From positions 248,001 to 312,000 of the forward strand of contig CAVUAD010000007.1 in the NCBI GenBank assembly GCA_963739355.1: a DNA stretch of 64,000 nt, written 5' to 3'. Below, in pieces: positions 1 through 8,952 of this stretch. Both the position numbers and the translations under genes were made by a program. The notes beneath the pieces are model-generated. The model was not told where the DNA came from. It searched no databases and saw only the letters and a program-made list of their open reading frames with translations. Position 1 is the first letter of the stretch. Each line of letters opens with the position of its first letter. This DNA is from JAWVFM01 sp963739355 (GTDB lineage Bacteria > Actinomycetota > Thermoleophilia > Solirubrobacterales > 70-9).

Positions 1-99
1 CTTGTAGCGATCCTCGAAGATGTGGAGCGGCATCAGCTCCCCCGGCAAGAGGACCGCCGGCAGCTCGAAGATCGGTATCTCTGCTCCTTCTCCCGCCAT
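1..99 (-). CDS. LON substrate-binding domain protein, N-terminal part
   Basis: Only the first 33 codons are present; the gene runs off the left edge. The translation starts MAGEGAEIPIFELPAVLLPG and continues with ELMPLHIFEDRYK. This is the usual opening of the LON N-terminal (PUA-like substrate-binding) domain, with the conserved pattern P-x-F-x-L-x-x-V-L-x-P-G-x-x-x-P-L-H-I-F-E-x-R-Y. It may be a stand-alone LON-domain protein of about 200 residues, as is common in actinobacteria, or full Lon protease; the window cannot tell. It is divergent from the cyclase gene, with about 60 bp between the starts. Confidence 0.75.
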   Translation of the reverse strand, partial: MAGEGAEIPIFELPAVLLPGELMPLHIFEDRYK

Positions 100-162
100 G
101 CACCGCATTGTACGAATCGGCATGAAGCGTGGGTTGGGCCTGTCAGGTGAGAATCCAGGGTG

Positions 163-1290
163 ATGGCGATCGACTCCGAAGGCGAGGGCCTGCTCGACGG
201 GCTCGAGGGCGAGGCGCGCGAGGCCCGCGCGAAGCTGCTCGCCGAGCTCGAGGACGACGGCGCGGGCCTGGACGAGATGCGGCAGGCGATTGCAGAGGAC
301 CGGCTGGCGTTGCTGCCCGTGGAGCGATTCCTCGAGGGCGGGGGAGACCATTTCACGCTGGCCGAGGTGGCGCGGGAAGCCGGGATCGACGAGGCCTTCC
401 TCGAGCGGCTGCGCTCGGCGCAGGGCCTGCCGCCCACGGATCCAGGTTCACCGGAGGGCACGCGCGAGGACGTGGACGCGGCGAAGCGGATGCGGGCGCT
501 GATCGACGCGGGCCTGCCGGAGGAGGGGCTGGTGGAGGCATCCCGCGTGGTCGGGATTGCGATGTCCCAGGTCGCCGCGGCAAGCAACGCGCTGGTTGGC
601 GAGGCCCTGCTCGAGCCGGGGGCAACCGAGCTGGATGCCGCTCATCGCTATCTCGGGGCCGCGCGAGCCCTGGCTCCGATGATGGGGCCCGCGATGCAAT
701 ACGCCTTCAATCTGCATCTGCTCGAACAGATTCGCCAGGCGGCGATCGGCGCCGCGCAGCTGGCATCGGGCCGGCCGGCCGGCTCTCAGGTGCTGACCGC
801 CGCTTTCGCGGACTTAGTTGACTTCACGCGCCTCGGACAGACGCTGGATCACGAGCAGCTCGGCGACCTCACGACGAGGCTGGGGGAGCTGGCTCGCGAC
901 GTCGCCCGCCCGCCGGTGAGGCTCGTGAAGATGATCGGCGATGCCGTGATGCTCGTTTCGCCGGACAACGATGCCCTGCTCGACGCTGCGCTCACCCTGG
1001 TCAACGCCGCCGAGCACGAGGAGGAGGGATTCCCGGAGCTCCGCGCCGGGCTCGCCCGCGGGGACGTGATCGGCCGCGGCGGCGACTTCTACGGTCATCC
1101 GGTCAACCTCGCAAGCCGGATCACCGACTATGCCTTCCCGGGGAGCGTGCTCTGCGACGAGGCCGTGCGCGACGCCACCAAGAACGGCGTCTCGTTCTCG
1201 TTCGCGGGCGCGCGCAAGCTCAAGGGCGTCCAGGGGGAGACGAAGCTGTTTCGTGCCCGCCGCGCCGAGGGCGCGGACGCGGACGCGTAA
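163..1290 (+). CDS. class III adenylate/guanylate cyclase with N-terminal regulatory domain
   Basis: Soluble nucleotide cyclase of 375 residues with no membrane segment. The C-terminal catalytic domain (about residues 212-365) shows the metal-binding FADLVDFT motif near residue 216, the GDAVM segment near 260 and FYGHPVNLASRI near 310. The N-terminal half (about 30-180) resembles the helical autoinhibitory domain of mycobacterial Rv1264-type cyclases, including a stretch with LLPVERFLEG and a helix-turn-helix-like VAREAGIDEAFLERL. In Rv1264 this domain makes activity pH-dependent (family knowledge); whether that holds here is inference. GTG at 160 directly precedes the ATG and could also be the start. 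Confidence 0.85.
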   Translation: MAIDSEGEGLLDGLEGEAREARAKLLAELEDDGAGLDEMRQAIAEDRLALLPVERFLEGGGDHFTLAEVAREAGIDEAFLERLRSAQGLPPTDPGSPEGTREDVDAAKRMRALIDAGLPEEGLVEASRVVGIAMSQVAAASNALVGEALLEPGATELDAAHRYLGAARALAPMMGPAMQYAFNLHLLEQIRQAAIGAAQLASGRPAGSQVLTAAFADLVDFTRLGQTLDHEQLGDLTTRLGELARDVARPPVRLVKMIGDAVMLVSPDNDALLDAALTLVNAAEHEEEGFPELRAGLARGDVIGRGGDFYGHPVNLASRITDYAFPGSVLCDEAVRDATKNGVSFSFAGARKLKGVQGETKLFRARRAEGADADA

Positions 1291-1341
1291 CGCGGAGGAC
1301 CCAGCCGCGACTTTAGTGGCGGTTGTGACTGACGTGAATGA

Positions 1342-1397
1342 CTTGCGGACGGCTTTGCCGTCCTTACACGCTGCTTTCGGAGCTAGAGCTCCTCACC
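1342..1397 (+). repeat. two-hairpin dispersed repeat, copy 1
   Basis: A 56-nt element made of a hairpin at 1347-1363 (GGACGGC-TTT-GCCGTCC), a linker TTACACGCTGCTTTC and a second hairpin at 1379-1392 (GGAGCT-AG-AGCTCC). It matches the reverse complement of 43032-43087 at 47 of 56 positions. Pair 11-17 of the first stem is G-C here and C-G in the other copy; one pair of the second stem is G-C here and T-A there. It ends 10 bp before the dipZ start codon, so it would lie in the dipZ leader. Confidence 0.75.
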
Positions 1398-1407
1398 TGG
1401 GTATCTG

Positions 1408-3147
1408 ATGGTCCTCCTGATCCTCTTCGCCTTCGTGGCGGGGGCCGGGACGGCGCTCTCGCCGTGCGTCCTGCCGGTGCTGCCGGCGATCCTCTCCGCC
1501 GGCGTGACGGGCGGCCGGCGGCGACCGCTCGGCATCGTCACCGGGCTCGCCCTCTCGTTCACCTTCGCCACGGTCGCGCTCGTCTACGTCATCGAGGCCC
1601 TTGGCCTTGCGGACGACTTCACCCGCAAGCTCGCCATCGGCGTGCTGTTCGGGTTCGGCCTCCTGCTCCTCCTGCCGCCGCTCGCCGACCGCCTGGAGGC
1701 CTGGATCTCGCGGGTCGTCCCGGCGCCGAAGCGAGCGGGCCGCGAGGGGTTCGGCGGCGGCCTGGTCGTCGGCGCCAGCCTCGGCTTCGTCTACGCGCCC
1801 TGTGCCGGGCCCATCCTCGCGGGGGTCATCACCGTGTCGGCCTCGCAGACCTTCACCTTCGGCCGGCTGGCGGTTGCGTTCGCCTACGCGATCGGCTCGG
1901 CCGCGGTGCTCTACGTGCTGATGCTGGGCGGTCGCCGGATCTCGGACCGGCTGCGCGCGCACCGGGGGCAGATCCAGATGGCGATGGGCGTCGTGATGAT
2001 CGCGGTGGCGGTGGTGATGACCACGAACCTCGACGTGAAGTTCGAGAACTCGATCGCGAGCGACCTGCCGTCGGCCCTCGTCGATCCGACGAGCAGGATC
2101 GAGTCGAGCTCCGACATCTCGAGCAGCCTCCAGGCGGTCCGCGGCGGCGGGCAGGCGGCCAAGGAGGCCGGGACCGCCGAGGCAGCCGCGGGGGAGAAGC
2201 TTCCCGACTCGGGCCCCGCGCCCGAGTTCAGCGGCAACCAGATGTGGTTCAACACGCCGGGCGACCGGCCCCTCAGCCTCTCCGCGCTGCGGGGCAAGGT
2301 CGTGCTGGTCGACTTCTGGACCTACACCTGCATCAACTGCATCCGCACGCTGCCCTACCTGGAGGGCTGGTACCGGCGCTACCACAGGGATGGCTTCGAG
2401 ATCGTCGGCGTCCACAGCCCGGAGTTCCCGTTCGAGAAGGAGGCGTCGAACGTCCAGAACGCCGTCAACCAGTTCGGCATCACGTATCCGGTCGCCCAGG
2501 ACAACGACCTGGCGACCTGGAACGCGTACCACAACCAGTACTGGCCGGCCGACTACTTGATCGACGCCAGCGGCGACATCCGCCTGGTGCATTTCGGCGA
2601 GGGCGGCTACTCCGACACGGAGAAGGCCATCCGCGAGCTCCTGGCGGCCGCGGGGCACGCGCCGGGCCAGAAGGACGTGAACGGCAGCGTGAAGGCGGAG
2701 AAGGCCGCGAAGGGCCTGGCGACGCCGGAGACGTATCTCGGCAGCAACCGCGCCCAGGGCTTCGTGGAGGCGCTGAGGCCCGGGACGACCACGTTCCCGA
2801 GGGTCGCGCCCGAGACCCTCGGGCCGAACCAGCTCGCCTACGGCGGGCAGTGGACGATCACCGGCGAGGACGCCACCGCGGGCAAGGACGCGACGCTCTC
2901 CCTGAGCTTCAAGGCCCGGCGGGTCTTCCTCGTGGCAGGCTCGCCAGGGAACCCCAGACCGCTCCAGGTCGAGCTCGACGGCAAGCCCATCCCCCCGTCG
3001 GAGAGCGGGGCCGACGTGAAGCACGGAACGGCCACGATCGACCGCCAGCGCCTCTACCGGCTCGTCGACCTTCCGGGCGCCCAGGCCCACGTGCTGACGC
3101 TGCGCTTCGCGCCTGGCGTCAACGGCTACTCATTCACGTTCGGGTAA
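1408..3147 (+). CDS. dipZ: DipZ-like CcdA-thioredoxin fusion, cytochrome c biogenesis/thiol-disulfide transfer protein
   Basis: Membrane protein of 579 residues passing reducing power across the membrane to an extracytoplasmic redoxin. Residues about 1-205 form a CcdA/DsbD transmembrane domain with the paired cysteines in LSPCVLP (Cys20) and YAPCAGP (Cys132). A linker follows, then a TlpA-like domain (about 275-410) with the active site CINC (Cys308, Cys311) in the typical DipZ context FWTYTCINCIRTLPYLEGWY. The last 150 residues form the C-terminal beta-sandwich domain found in this family. Length and order match Mycobacterium tuberculosis DipZ. No clear ribosome-binding site is visible; the hairpin repeat lies directly upstream. 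Confidence 0.92.
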   Translation: MVLLILFAFVAGAGTALSPCVLPVLPAILSAGVTGGRRRPLGIVTGLALSFTFATVALVYVIEALGLADDFTRKLAIGVLFGFGLLLLLPPLADRLEAWISRVVPAPKRAGREGFGGGLVVGASLGFVYAPCAGPILAGVITVSASQTFTFGRLAVAFAYAIGSAAVLYVLMLGGRRISDRLRAHRGQIQMAMGVVMIAVAVVMTTNLDVKFENSIASDLPSALVDPTSRIESSSDISSSLQAVRGGGQAAKEAGTAEAAAGEKLPDSGPAPEFSGNQMWFNTPGDRPLSLSALRGKVVLVDFWTYTCINCIRTLPYLEGWYRRYHRDGFEIVGVHSPEFPFEKEASNVQNAVNQFGITYPVAQDNDLATWNAYHNQYWPADYLIDASGDIRLVHFGEGGYSDTEKAIRELLAAAGHAPGQKDVNGSVKAEKAAKGLATPETYLGSNRAQGFVEALRPGTTTFPRVAPETLGPNQLAYGGQWTITGEDATAGKDATLSLSFKARRVFLVAGSPGNPRPLQVELDGKPIPPSESGADVKHGTATIDRQRLYRLVDLPGAQAHVLTLRFAPGVNGYSFTFG

Positions 3148-3243
3148 GCGTCTCCCGGGAGCGCCCACCTCGACGCAGGCCTGAGTCGTGGTGGCGGGGT
3201 TTGTTGCGCCACACCAGCGGCCAGATGCGTTTTCCTCACTGCT

Positions 3244-3267
3244 CTCGCGGCGAATGAGCGCCGCGAG
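3244..3267. terminator. hairpin between convergent genes
   Basis: Perfect 9-bp inverted repeat CTCGCGGCG / CGCCGCGAG with a 6-nt loop between the ends of dipZ (+) and the methyltransferase (-). There is no clear T tract on either side, so it could end transcription weakly or only protect 3' ends. Confidence 0.45.
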
Positions 3268-3280
3268 TACCGGGCTGCGC

Positions 3281-4198
3281 CTATCCCGCCTTGCGCGCGG
3301 AGAGGACGAGGTTGTAGAAGAGCCCCGGAGGTAGGTACGGCTCGAGCACGGCGGCGTCGAGCCTCTGGAGCGCCAGGCAGGTCCGGTATGCGAAGAGCTT
3401 CCAGCGCATGGGGAGCTCGTCCGGGTCGGCGGTGGCCTCCAGCGAGCGCAGGAGCCATCCGTAGGCGTTCGACGTGAGCTCCTCGCCCCGCAGGTGGGAG
3501 TCGACGAAGCCCGCGCCTCCGAGCAGGCTCCGGAGCTCCTCGGGGGTGAAGGTGTGCACGTCGACGTGGCCCTCGAGCAGATGGCCCTCGGGATGGTCGT
3601 CGGGCTGGGGAGGGCGCTCCGGGACCCCGATCAGACGTCGCCAGGCGGGAGCCACGAGGACGCCCGCACGCTTCGGGATCGCCGCCAGGCGATCGCCGTT
3701 GCGGGAGGGCTCGCCGCAGAACGCGAGCGTTCCGCCGGGGCGGAGGACGCGGTGGAACTCCGCGAAGGCCCGCTCGAGATCGGGGATGTGGTGGACGATC
3801 GCATGGCCGCACACGAGGTCGAAGCTCTCGTCCTCGAACGGCAGCTCCTCGGCCTCGGCGCGCACGGTCTCGACGCTCACGCCGAGGCGGGCGGCGGAGG
3901 CGGCGAGGGAGTCGAGCATGCCCTGTGAGATGTCGGTTGCGGTCGCTCGCTCGATGGCGCCCAGGCTCAGGAGGTTGAGCGAGAAGTAGCCGGTGCCCGC
4001 GCCGATCTCGAGCGAGTCGCCGAACGGGCGCTCGGGCCAGCCGCCAAGCGCCTTGGTGAACTTGGCGCGCACCTGCGATTGGCCGATCTCGCCGAGGTCG
4101 ATGCCCCACTTGACGTCGTATTCGCCGGCCGCGACGTCGTGGTAGCGGACGTTCGCGTCCTTGATCTCCTCGGCACTGGCCGTGGCTGCAGCTGGCAT
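3281..4198 (-). CDS. class I SAM-dependent methyltransferase
   Basis: 305 residues with a Rossmann methyltransferase fold. Motif I is LEIGAGTGYFSLNL (about 62-75), followed by ATDISQGMLDSL (motif II) and the motif IV/V segment ESFDLVCGHAIVHHIPDL with an FHRVLRPGGTLAF strand, typical of Methyltransf_11/25 proteins. The substrate cannot be named. It is transcribed away from a second, unrelated methyltransferase starting 31 bp upstream. The first ATG, giving MPAAATASAEEIK, is taken as start. Confidence 0.8.
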   Translation of the reverse strand: MPAAATASAEEIKDANVRYHDVAAGEYDVKWGIDLGEIGQSQVRAKFTKALGGWPERPFGDSLEIGAGTGYFSLNLLSLGAIERATATDISQGMLDSLAASAARLGVSVETVRAEAEELPFEDESFDLVCGHAIVHHIPDLERAFAEFHRVLRPGGTLAFCGEPSRNGDRLAAIPKRAGVLVAPAWRRLIGVPERPPQPDDHPEGHLLEGHVDVHTFTPEELRSLLGGAGFVDSHLRGEELTSNAYGWLLRSLEATADPDELPMRWKLFAYRTCLALQRLDAAVLEPYLPPGLFYNLVLSARKAG

Positions 4199-4229
4199 GA
4201 AGGCGGCAGATCGTAGCCTGTGCCGCCCG

Positions 4230-4979
4230 ATGTCCCAGCACCTACAGCGAGATCAGCCGCAGGGCGTGCCACCGCTCGAGCTGACCGGCGAGCGAACGCT
4301 TCCCGACGTTCCCGACGAGAACTACTGGTACCGCCGCCACCTCGCCGTCTACGAGTGGATCGCCTCCCAGGTGGCCGGGCTGCGTGTGGCCGACCTCGCC
4401 TGCGGCGAGGGATACGGGTCGGCCGCGCTCGCCGAGGCGGCGGCCGACGTGGTCGGCGTCGACGCCAACCCGGAGGCCCACGAGCACGCGCGGCTGCGCT
4501 ACCGGCGTTCGAACCTGCGCTTCGAGCGCGGCCTGGTCGAGCAGTTCGAGGGCCCGGTCGACGCGGTTGTGTTCCTGCAGACGATCGAGCACATCCACGA
4601 CCCCGGGGCGCTCTGCGAGCGGATTGCCGCGGCGGCCTCCACCGCCTACATCTCCACGCCCAACCGGCTGACGCTGGCGCCGGCGGGGGCCGAGAAATCT
4701 GACAACCCGTGGCACCTCCGCGAGTACACCCTGGAGGAGTACCGGGCGCTGCTCGAGCCCCGGTTCTCCCGGGTGGAGATCCGGGGCCTCTTCCATGCGC
4801 GCAAGCTGCGCGCTCACGAGCTTGCGCTCCGCGTCGGCTGGGACCGCATCCACGAGACGCTCCACCTGACGAAGCCCTTCTACGACCGGTTCGGCCCCGC
4901 GATCTCGGCGTCGGACTTCCAGCTTCGCGACGACGGCCTGGAGCGGGCCCTGGATTTCGTCGCGGTTTGCCATGCCTGA
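4230..4979 (+). CDS. SAM-dependent methyltransferase, first gene of a GH57/GT4 glucan cluster (Rv3030-like context)
   Basis: 249 residues, motif I VADLACGEGYGSAALA (about 50-65), acidic strand-2 end DVVGVDANPEA, and VVFLQTIEHIHDPGAL. The ATG at 4230 (MSQHLQRDQPQG) is preferred because an upstream TTG would overlap the divergent gene. Its stop overlaps the start of the GH57 gene by 8 bp, so the two are translationally coupled. The order methyltransferase-GH57-GT4 is that of M. tuberculosis Rv3030-Rv3031-Rv3032, linked to methylglucose lipopolysaccharide synthesis. A sugar O-methyltransferase role is therefore an inference from context. Confidence 0.8.
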   Translation: MSQHLQRDQPQGVPPLELTGERTLPDVPDENYWYRRHLAVYEWIASQVAGLRVADLACGEGYGSAALAEAAADVVGVDANPEAHEHARLRYRRSNLRFERGLVEQFEGPVDAVVFLQTIEHIHDPGALCERIAAAASTAYISTPNRLTLAPAGAEKSDNPWHLREYTLEEYRALLEPRFSRVEIRGLFHARKLRAHELALRVGWDRIHETLHLTKPFYDRFGPAISASDFQLRDDGLERALDFVAVCHA

Positions 4980-6390
4980 CGCGCCGTCCGGCGCGAAGGG
5001 CGATCTCGCGATCGTCCTCCATTCCCACATGCCCTACGTCGAGGGCTTCGGCACGTACCCGTTCGGCGAGGAGTGGCTGTTCGACGCCGTCGTGCGTTCC
5101 TACCTCCCGGTCCTCGAGGTCGCCACGCGCCTGACCATGACGGTGACCCCGGTGCTGGCCGACCAGCTCGAGGCTCCGGACGTCGCCGCGCGCTTCCAGG
5201 CCTGGGCCGGCGAGTTTCGCCTCGCCAGCTGCGAGCGCGACGCCGAGGAGATGCAGGTCCACGAGGGGGACCCCGCCTACGGGGCGGCCTGCGGGTCCGA
5301 GGCCGACCGCTACCGCCGCTCGCTCGCCGCCGTGGAGCGTTGCGACAACCTCCTCGAGCCGTTCCGCGCGGCCGAGGTCGAGCTGGTGCCCTCGGCCGCC
5401 ACGCACGCCGTCCTGCCGCTCCTGGCGACGCGCCCCGGCCGGCGTGCGCAGATCGACGTGGGGCTGCGATCACACCGGCGCCGATTCGGGGATTCCCGCG
5501 GCTTCTGGCTCCCCGAGTGCGCGTACGAGCCGGGTCTCGAAGCGCTGCTGGCCGAGCGGGCCATCGGCTGGTTCATCACCGATCAGAGCGCGGCGGAGGA
5601 GCCGCTCGCGGCTCTCGCGCCGGTTGCGACCGCGGCGGGCCCGGTTGCCTTTCCCGTCGACTGGGAGGCGGTCTCGTGGCTCTGGTCGCTGGAGGGGTAC
5701 CCGTCCGACCCCGCGCACCGTGACTTCCACCGCCAGTCGCTGCGGGGCGCTCGGCCGTGGTCGATCGGCGGCGGCCCCTACGACCCGGAGGCCGCGGGCG
5801 ATGCGGCAAGACGTCAGGCCACGGAGTTCCTCACCGGCATCGGTGAGCGGCTGGAGCGCTTTCGTGCCGAGCGTGGCCGCCAGGGGCTCGTCGTGTTCGC
5901 CATCGACACCGAGCTCCTCGGGCACTGGTGGTGGGAGGGGCCGACGTGGCTTGCCAGCGTGCTCGAGCGCGCCGCCGCGTCCGGCGTGGAGCTGGTGACG
6001 CTCTCGGAGGCGGCGGCGCGGCACGAGGGGGAGCCGCGCGCGCTCACCGCCTCCACCTGGGGCGAGGGGAAGGACCTGCGCACCTGGGACGCGCCGGCGG
6101 TCGCCGACCTCGCCCGGGCGTCACGCCGCCTCGAGCTGCGGCTCGTCAGGGCCCTGGGCGACGGGCTGCGAGGGCCCGCGGCCGAGCGCGCGACCCGCGA
6201 GCTGCTCGCCCTCCAGGCGAGCGACTGGGCCTTCCTCGACCAGCGCAGGCAGGCCGGCGATTACCCGTACCAGCGCGCCACCGACCACGCCCGCGCCATG
6301 CTCGAGGCCATACACTCCGCCGCCCCGACCGAGGGGCGACTCAGGAACCTGGCGCCGGATCTCAGCCTGGCCCCGCTCCTAGAACCCTGA
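4972..6390 (+). CDS. GH57 1,4-alpha-glucan branching enzyme (DUF1957)
   Basis: 472 residues. The start LAIVLHSHMPYVEGFGTYPF is the HSHMPY signature of the GH57/DUF1957 branching-enzyme group. The likely nucleophile Glu lies in WLPECAYEPGLE (about residue 182) and the acid Asp in IDTELLGHWWWEGP (about 311). The C-terminal DUF1957 helices (about 390-460) include the W-F-L-D-Q-R segment. The enzyme transfers alpha-1,4-glucan segments to make alpha-1,6 branches. It sits between a coupled methyltransferase and a GT4 gene, as in mycobacteria. Confidence 0.9.
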   Translation: MPDAPSGAKGDLAIVLHSHMPYVEGFGTYPFGEEWLFDAVVRSYLPVLEVATRLTMTVTPVLADQLEAPDVAARFQAWAGEFRLASCERDAEEMQVHEGDPAYGAACGSEADRYRRSLAAVERCDNLLEPFRAAEVELVPSAATHAVLPLLATRPGRRAQIDVGLRSHRRRFGDSRGFWLPECAYEPGLEALLAERAIGWFITDQSAAEEPLAALAPVATAAGPVAFPVDWEAVSWLWSLEGYPSDPAHRDFHRQSLRGARPWSIGGGPYDPEAAGDAARRQATEFLTGIGERLERFRAERGRQGLVVFAIDTELLGHWWWEGPTWLASVLERAAASGVELVTLSEAAARHEGEPRALTASTWGEGKDLRTWDAPAVADLARASRRLELRLVRALGDGLRGPAAERATRELLALQASDWAFLDQRRQAGDYPYQRATDHARAMLEAIHSAAPTEGRLRNLAPDLSLAPLLEP

Positions 6391-6400
6391 TCCGCGAACC

Positions 6401-7594
6401 TTGACACGCGCCCTCATCCTCACCTGGGAGTACCCGCCGCTCATCGAGGGTGGCCTGGCGCGCCACGTCCGCAAGGTGGCCGAGGGCCTCGTGGAGTGCG
6501 GCATCGAGGTTCACGTGCTCACCCGCGGCGGCGAGGAGTCGCCCGCCGAGGAAGAGGTTGCGGGCGTTCGCATCCACCGCGTGCTGGAGCCCAAGCGCCC
6601 CAGCGACCTCGGCGAGTTCGTCGCCTGGGTCGAGCGCATGAACTCCGACATGCTGGCGGCGGGCGTGGACCTGGGGGACCGCTTCGACTTCGACGTCGTC
6701 CACGGTCACGACTGGCTCGTCGCGATGGCCGGAGACCACCTCGCGCGCCGCTTCAACGCGCCGCTGGTCACGACGATCCACGCGACCGAGCACGGCCGCC
6801 ACCAGGGCTGGGTCGACAAGCACCCGCAGTCCTACATCCACGGCGTCGAGCGCTGGGTCACGAACCGCGCGGACCGCGTGATCGCCTGCTCCGTCTACAT
6901 GCGCGAGCAGATCGCGGACATCTTCGGAGTCGACGAGGAGCGCGTCACGGTCATCCCGAACGGGATCGACCCGGGCGACCTCCGCCCGGTCGACGAGCCC
7001 GAGCTGCGGCGCCTGCGTGCCGAGTTCGCCCGGGAGGACGAGCGCCTCGTCCTGCTGATCGGCCGCCTCGTCTACGAGAAGGGCTTCCAGCTCGCTCTCG
7101 ACGCGATGCCCGCCGTGATCGAACGCGCCCCCAGGACCCGCTTCCTGGTCGCCGGCTCCGGCACGCACGAGGAGGAGCTCCGCCGCCAGGCGGAGGACCT
7201 GGGCCTGATGGAGCACGGCACGTTCCTCGGCTGGATCGGCGACGACGTCCTGCACTCGCTCTACCGCATCGCCGACGTGTGCGTGGTGCCCTCGATCTAC
7301 GAGCCCTTCGGCCTGGTGGCGCTGGAGGCGATGGCCTCCGGCTGCCCGTGCATCGTGGCCGACACCGGCGGCCTGCGCGAGGTCGTGCCCCACGAGGAGG
7401 CAGGCCTGCGGTTCACGGCGCGCGACCCCGACGATCTGGCCGAAGTCGCCGTCCGCGTGCTGACCGACGCGGAGCTGCGGGACCGTCTCGTCGCCGAGGC
7501 CCTCGAGCACGTCCTGCGCTTCGACTGGGCGGACGTCGCGGCCGCGACGTGCGAGCTCTACGAGGAGCTCGCCCCGGTCCAGAACCGCCGCTAG
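6401..7594 (+). CDS. GT4 alpha-glucosyltransferase (Rv3032/glycogen synthase-like)
   Basis: 397 residues with a TTG start 10 bp after the GH57 gene. The N-terminal domain begins LILTWEYPPLIEGGLARHV, the glycine-rich acceptor loop of GT4 glycogen-synthase-like enzymes, followed by VVHGHDWL. The C-terminal domain carries LIGRLVYEKGFQ and the nucleotide-sugar site PSIYEPFGLVALEAMASGCP (EPFGLxxLE, about 300-312). Most likely it elongates an alpha-1,4-glucan from a nucleotide-activated glucose. Its stop overlaps by 4 bp the end of the convergent aminotransferase. Confidence 0.88.
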   Translation: MTRALILTWEYPPLIEGGLARHVRKVAEGLVECGIEVHVLTRGGEESPAEEEVAGVRIHRVLEPKRPSDLGEFVAWVERMNSDMLAAGVDLGDRFDFDVVHGHDWLVAMAGDHLARRFNAPLVTTIHATEHGRHQGWVDKHPQSYIHGVERWVTNRADRVIACSVYMREQIADIFGVDEERVTVIPNGIDPGDLRPVDEPELRRLRAEFAREDERLVLLIGRLVYEKGFQLALDAMPAVIERAPRTRFLVAGSGTHEEELRRQAEDLGLMEHGTFLGWIGDDVLHSLYRIADVCVVPSIYEPFGLVALEAMASGCPCIVADTGGLREVVPHEEAGLRFTARDPDDLAEVAVRVLTDAELRDRLVAEALEHVLRFDWADVAAATCELYEELAPVQNRR

Positions 7595-8952
7595 GCGAGC
7601 AGCTCGTCCACCGCGCCCGCGAAGACCTCCGTGTGGCGGTCGACGTCCGCCGCGGTCGTCTCGGGCGACATCAGCGCCATGTTGTGGAAGGGCGTGAGGA
7701 GCACGCCCCGGTTGAGGGCGTAGAGGTGCATGTAGCGCTCGAGCTCGGAATCCGAGGCCTCGTGGGCGACGGTGCCGTTGCGGGCCGGCTCGGGCTCGAA
7801 GCGATACTCGGCTCGGCAGCCGAGCTGGACGACGTTCCACGGCAGGCCGCGGGCGTCGATCACGCCCTGCACGGCCTCCGCGAACCGGGCGGCGAGCGGG
7901 ATCGTGCGCTCGAACGCGGCTTCGGTCAGCACCCCGGAGAGGGCGGCCCGGGCGGCCGCCAGCGAGAGGACGTTGCCGGCGAGCGTCCCGCCGATGCCGC
8001 CCGTGTCCTCGTAGTCGGCCTCCGCGCTGGCGAGGGCGGCGTCGCCGAGGTCGGCGCGCAGGCCGAGCGCGCCGCAGGGGATGCCGCCGGCCATCGCCTT
8101 GCCGAGGGTCACCATGTCCGGCTCGAGTCCCCATGCCTGCGTGCAACCGCCCGGGCCGGCCGAGAACGTGTGCGTCTCGTCGATGATCAGCAGGGTGCCG
8201 GTGTCGCGCGTGATCCGGCGAAGCGCCTCGTGGTACCCGGGCTCCGGCAGGACGATTCCCATGTTGGTCATCGCCGGCTCCGCCAGCACGCAGGCCACGT
8301 CACTCGGCTCCAGCGCGGCGCTGAGCTCGTCGACGTCGTTCCAGTCGACGGCGCGCGTGGTCTCGGCGGGATCCACCGCGGGGCCGACGTTTCCCTCGCG
8401 CGAGCGGGTCGTCCCGCCGGAGCCGACGGCGAACGACTCGTCGACCGAGCCGTGGTAGCAGTAGCTGTAGACGAGGACCAGCGGCCGCTTCGTGACCTGG
8501 CGTGCGAGGCGCAGGGCCATGCGATTCGCGTCGGTGGCGGTCAGCGTGAACATCCACTGCTCCACGCCGAAGCGGCGGCCGAGCTCCGCGGCGACCCACC
8601 CGGCGTCCTCACTTGGCAGCATCGTGGTGATCCCGCCGGCCTGAAGCTGCCGGTCGACGGCCTTGCGAACCACCCCCGGCGCGTGTCCGGTCATCGCCCC
8701 GGTGTCGCCAAGGCAGAGGTCCACGTAGTCGTGGCCGTCGACGTCGGTGATTCGGGCGCCGGAGGCCCGCCGCCCGTAGATCGGGAAGCCGCCGGCCCAG
8801 AGGCGCATCCATGGCATTGGCACCCCGCCGAAGAGGTGCGGGGCGGTGCGGTCGTGAAGCTCGCGGGAGCGCGGATGGGCCGCGGCGAAGCGCTCGAGCT
8901 CGGCGCCCAGAAGCGCCTCCAGGCGGACGCGGTCGACGACCGCGTCAGACAC
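7591..8952 (-). CDS. class III aminotransferase (glutamate-1-semialdehyde aminomutase-like)
   Basis: 453 residues of PLP fold type I. Visible marks are the YSYCYHGSVDESF segment, the PLP-binding LLIIDETHTFSAGPGG (Asp of DETH) and the Schiff-base lysine in VTLGKAMAGGIPCGA near residue 285. The sequence is closest in style to the HemL-like and beta-amino-acid transaminase subgroup; no haem gene lies nearby, so I do not call it hemL. Its start overlaps the acyltransferase end by 8 bp, so the two form a leftward operon. Confidence 0.82.
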   Translation of the reverse strand: MSDAVVDRVRLEALLGAELERFAAAHPRSRELHDRTAPHLFGGVPMPWMRLWAGGFPIYGRRASGARITDVDGHDYVDLCLGDTGAMTGHAPGVVRKAVDRQLQAGGITTMLPSEDAGWVAAELGRRFGVEQWMFTLTATDANRMALRLARQVTKRPLVLVYSYCYHGSVDESFAVGSGGTTRSREGNVGPAVDPAETTRAVDWNDVDELSAALEPSDVACVLAEPAMTNMGIVLPEPGYHEALRRITRDTGTLLIIDETHTFSAGPGGCTQAWGLEPDMVTLGKAMAGGIPCGALGLRADLGDAALASAEADYEDTGGIGGTLAGNVLSLAAARAALSGVLTEAAFERTIPLAARFAEAVQGVIDARGLPWNVVQLGCRAEYRFEPEPARNGTVAHEASDSELERYMHLYALNRGVLLTPFHNMALMSPETTAADVDRHTEVFAGAVDELLA

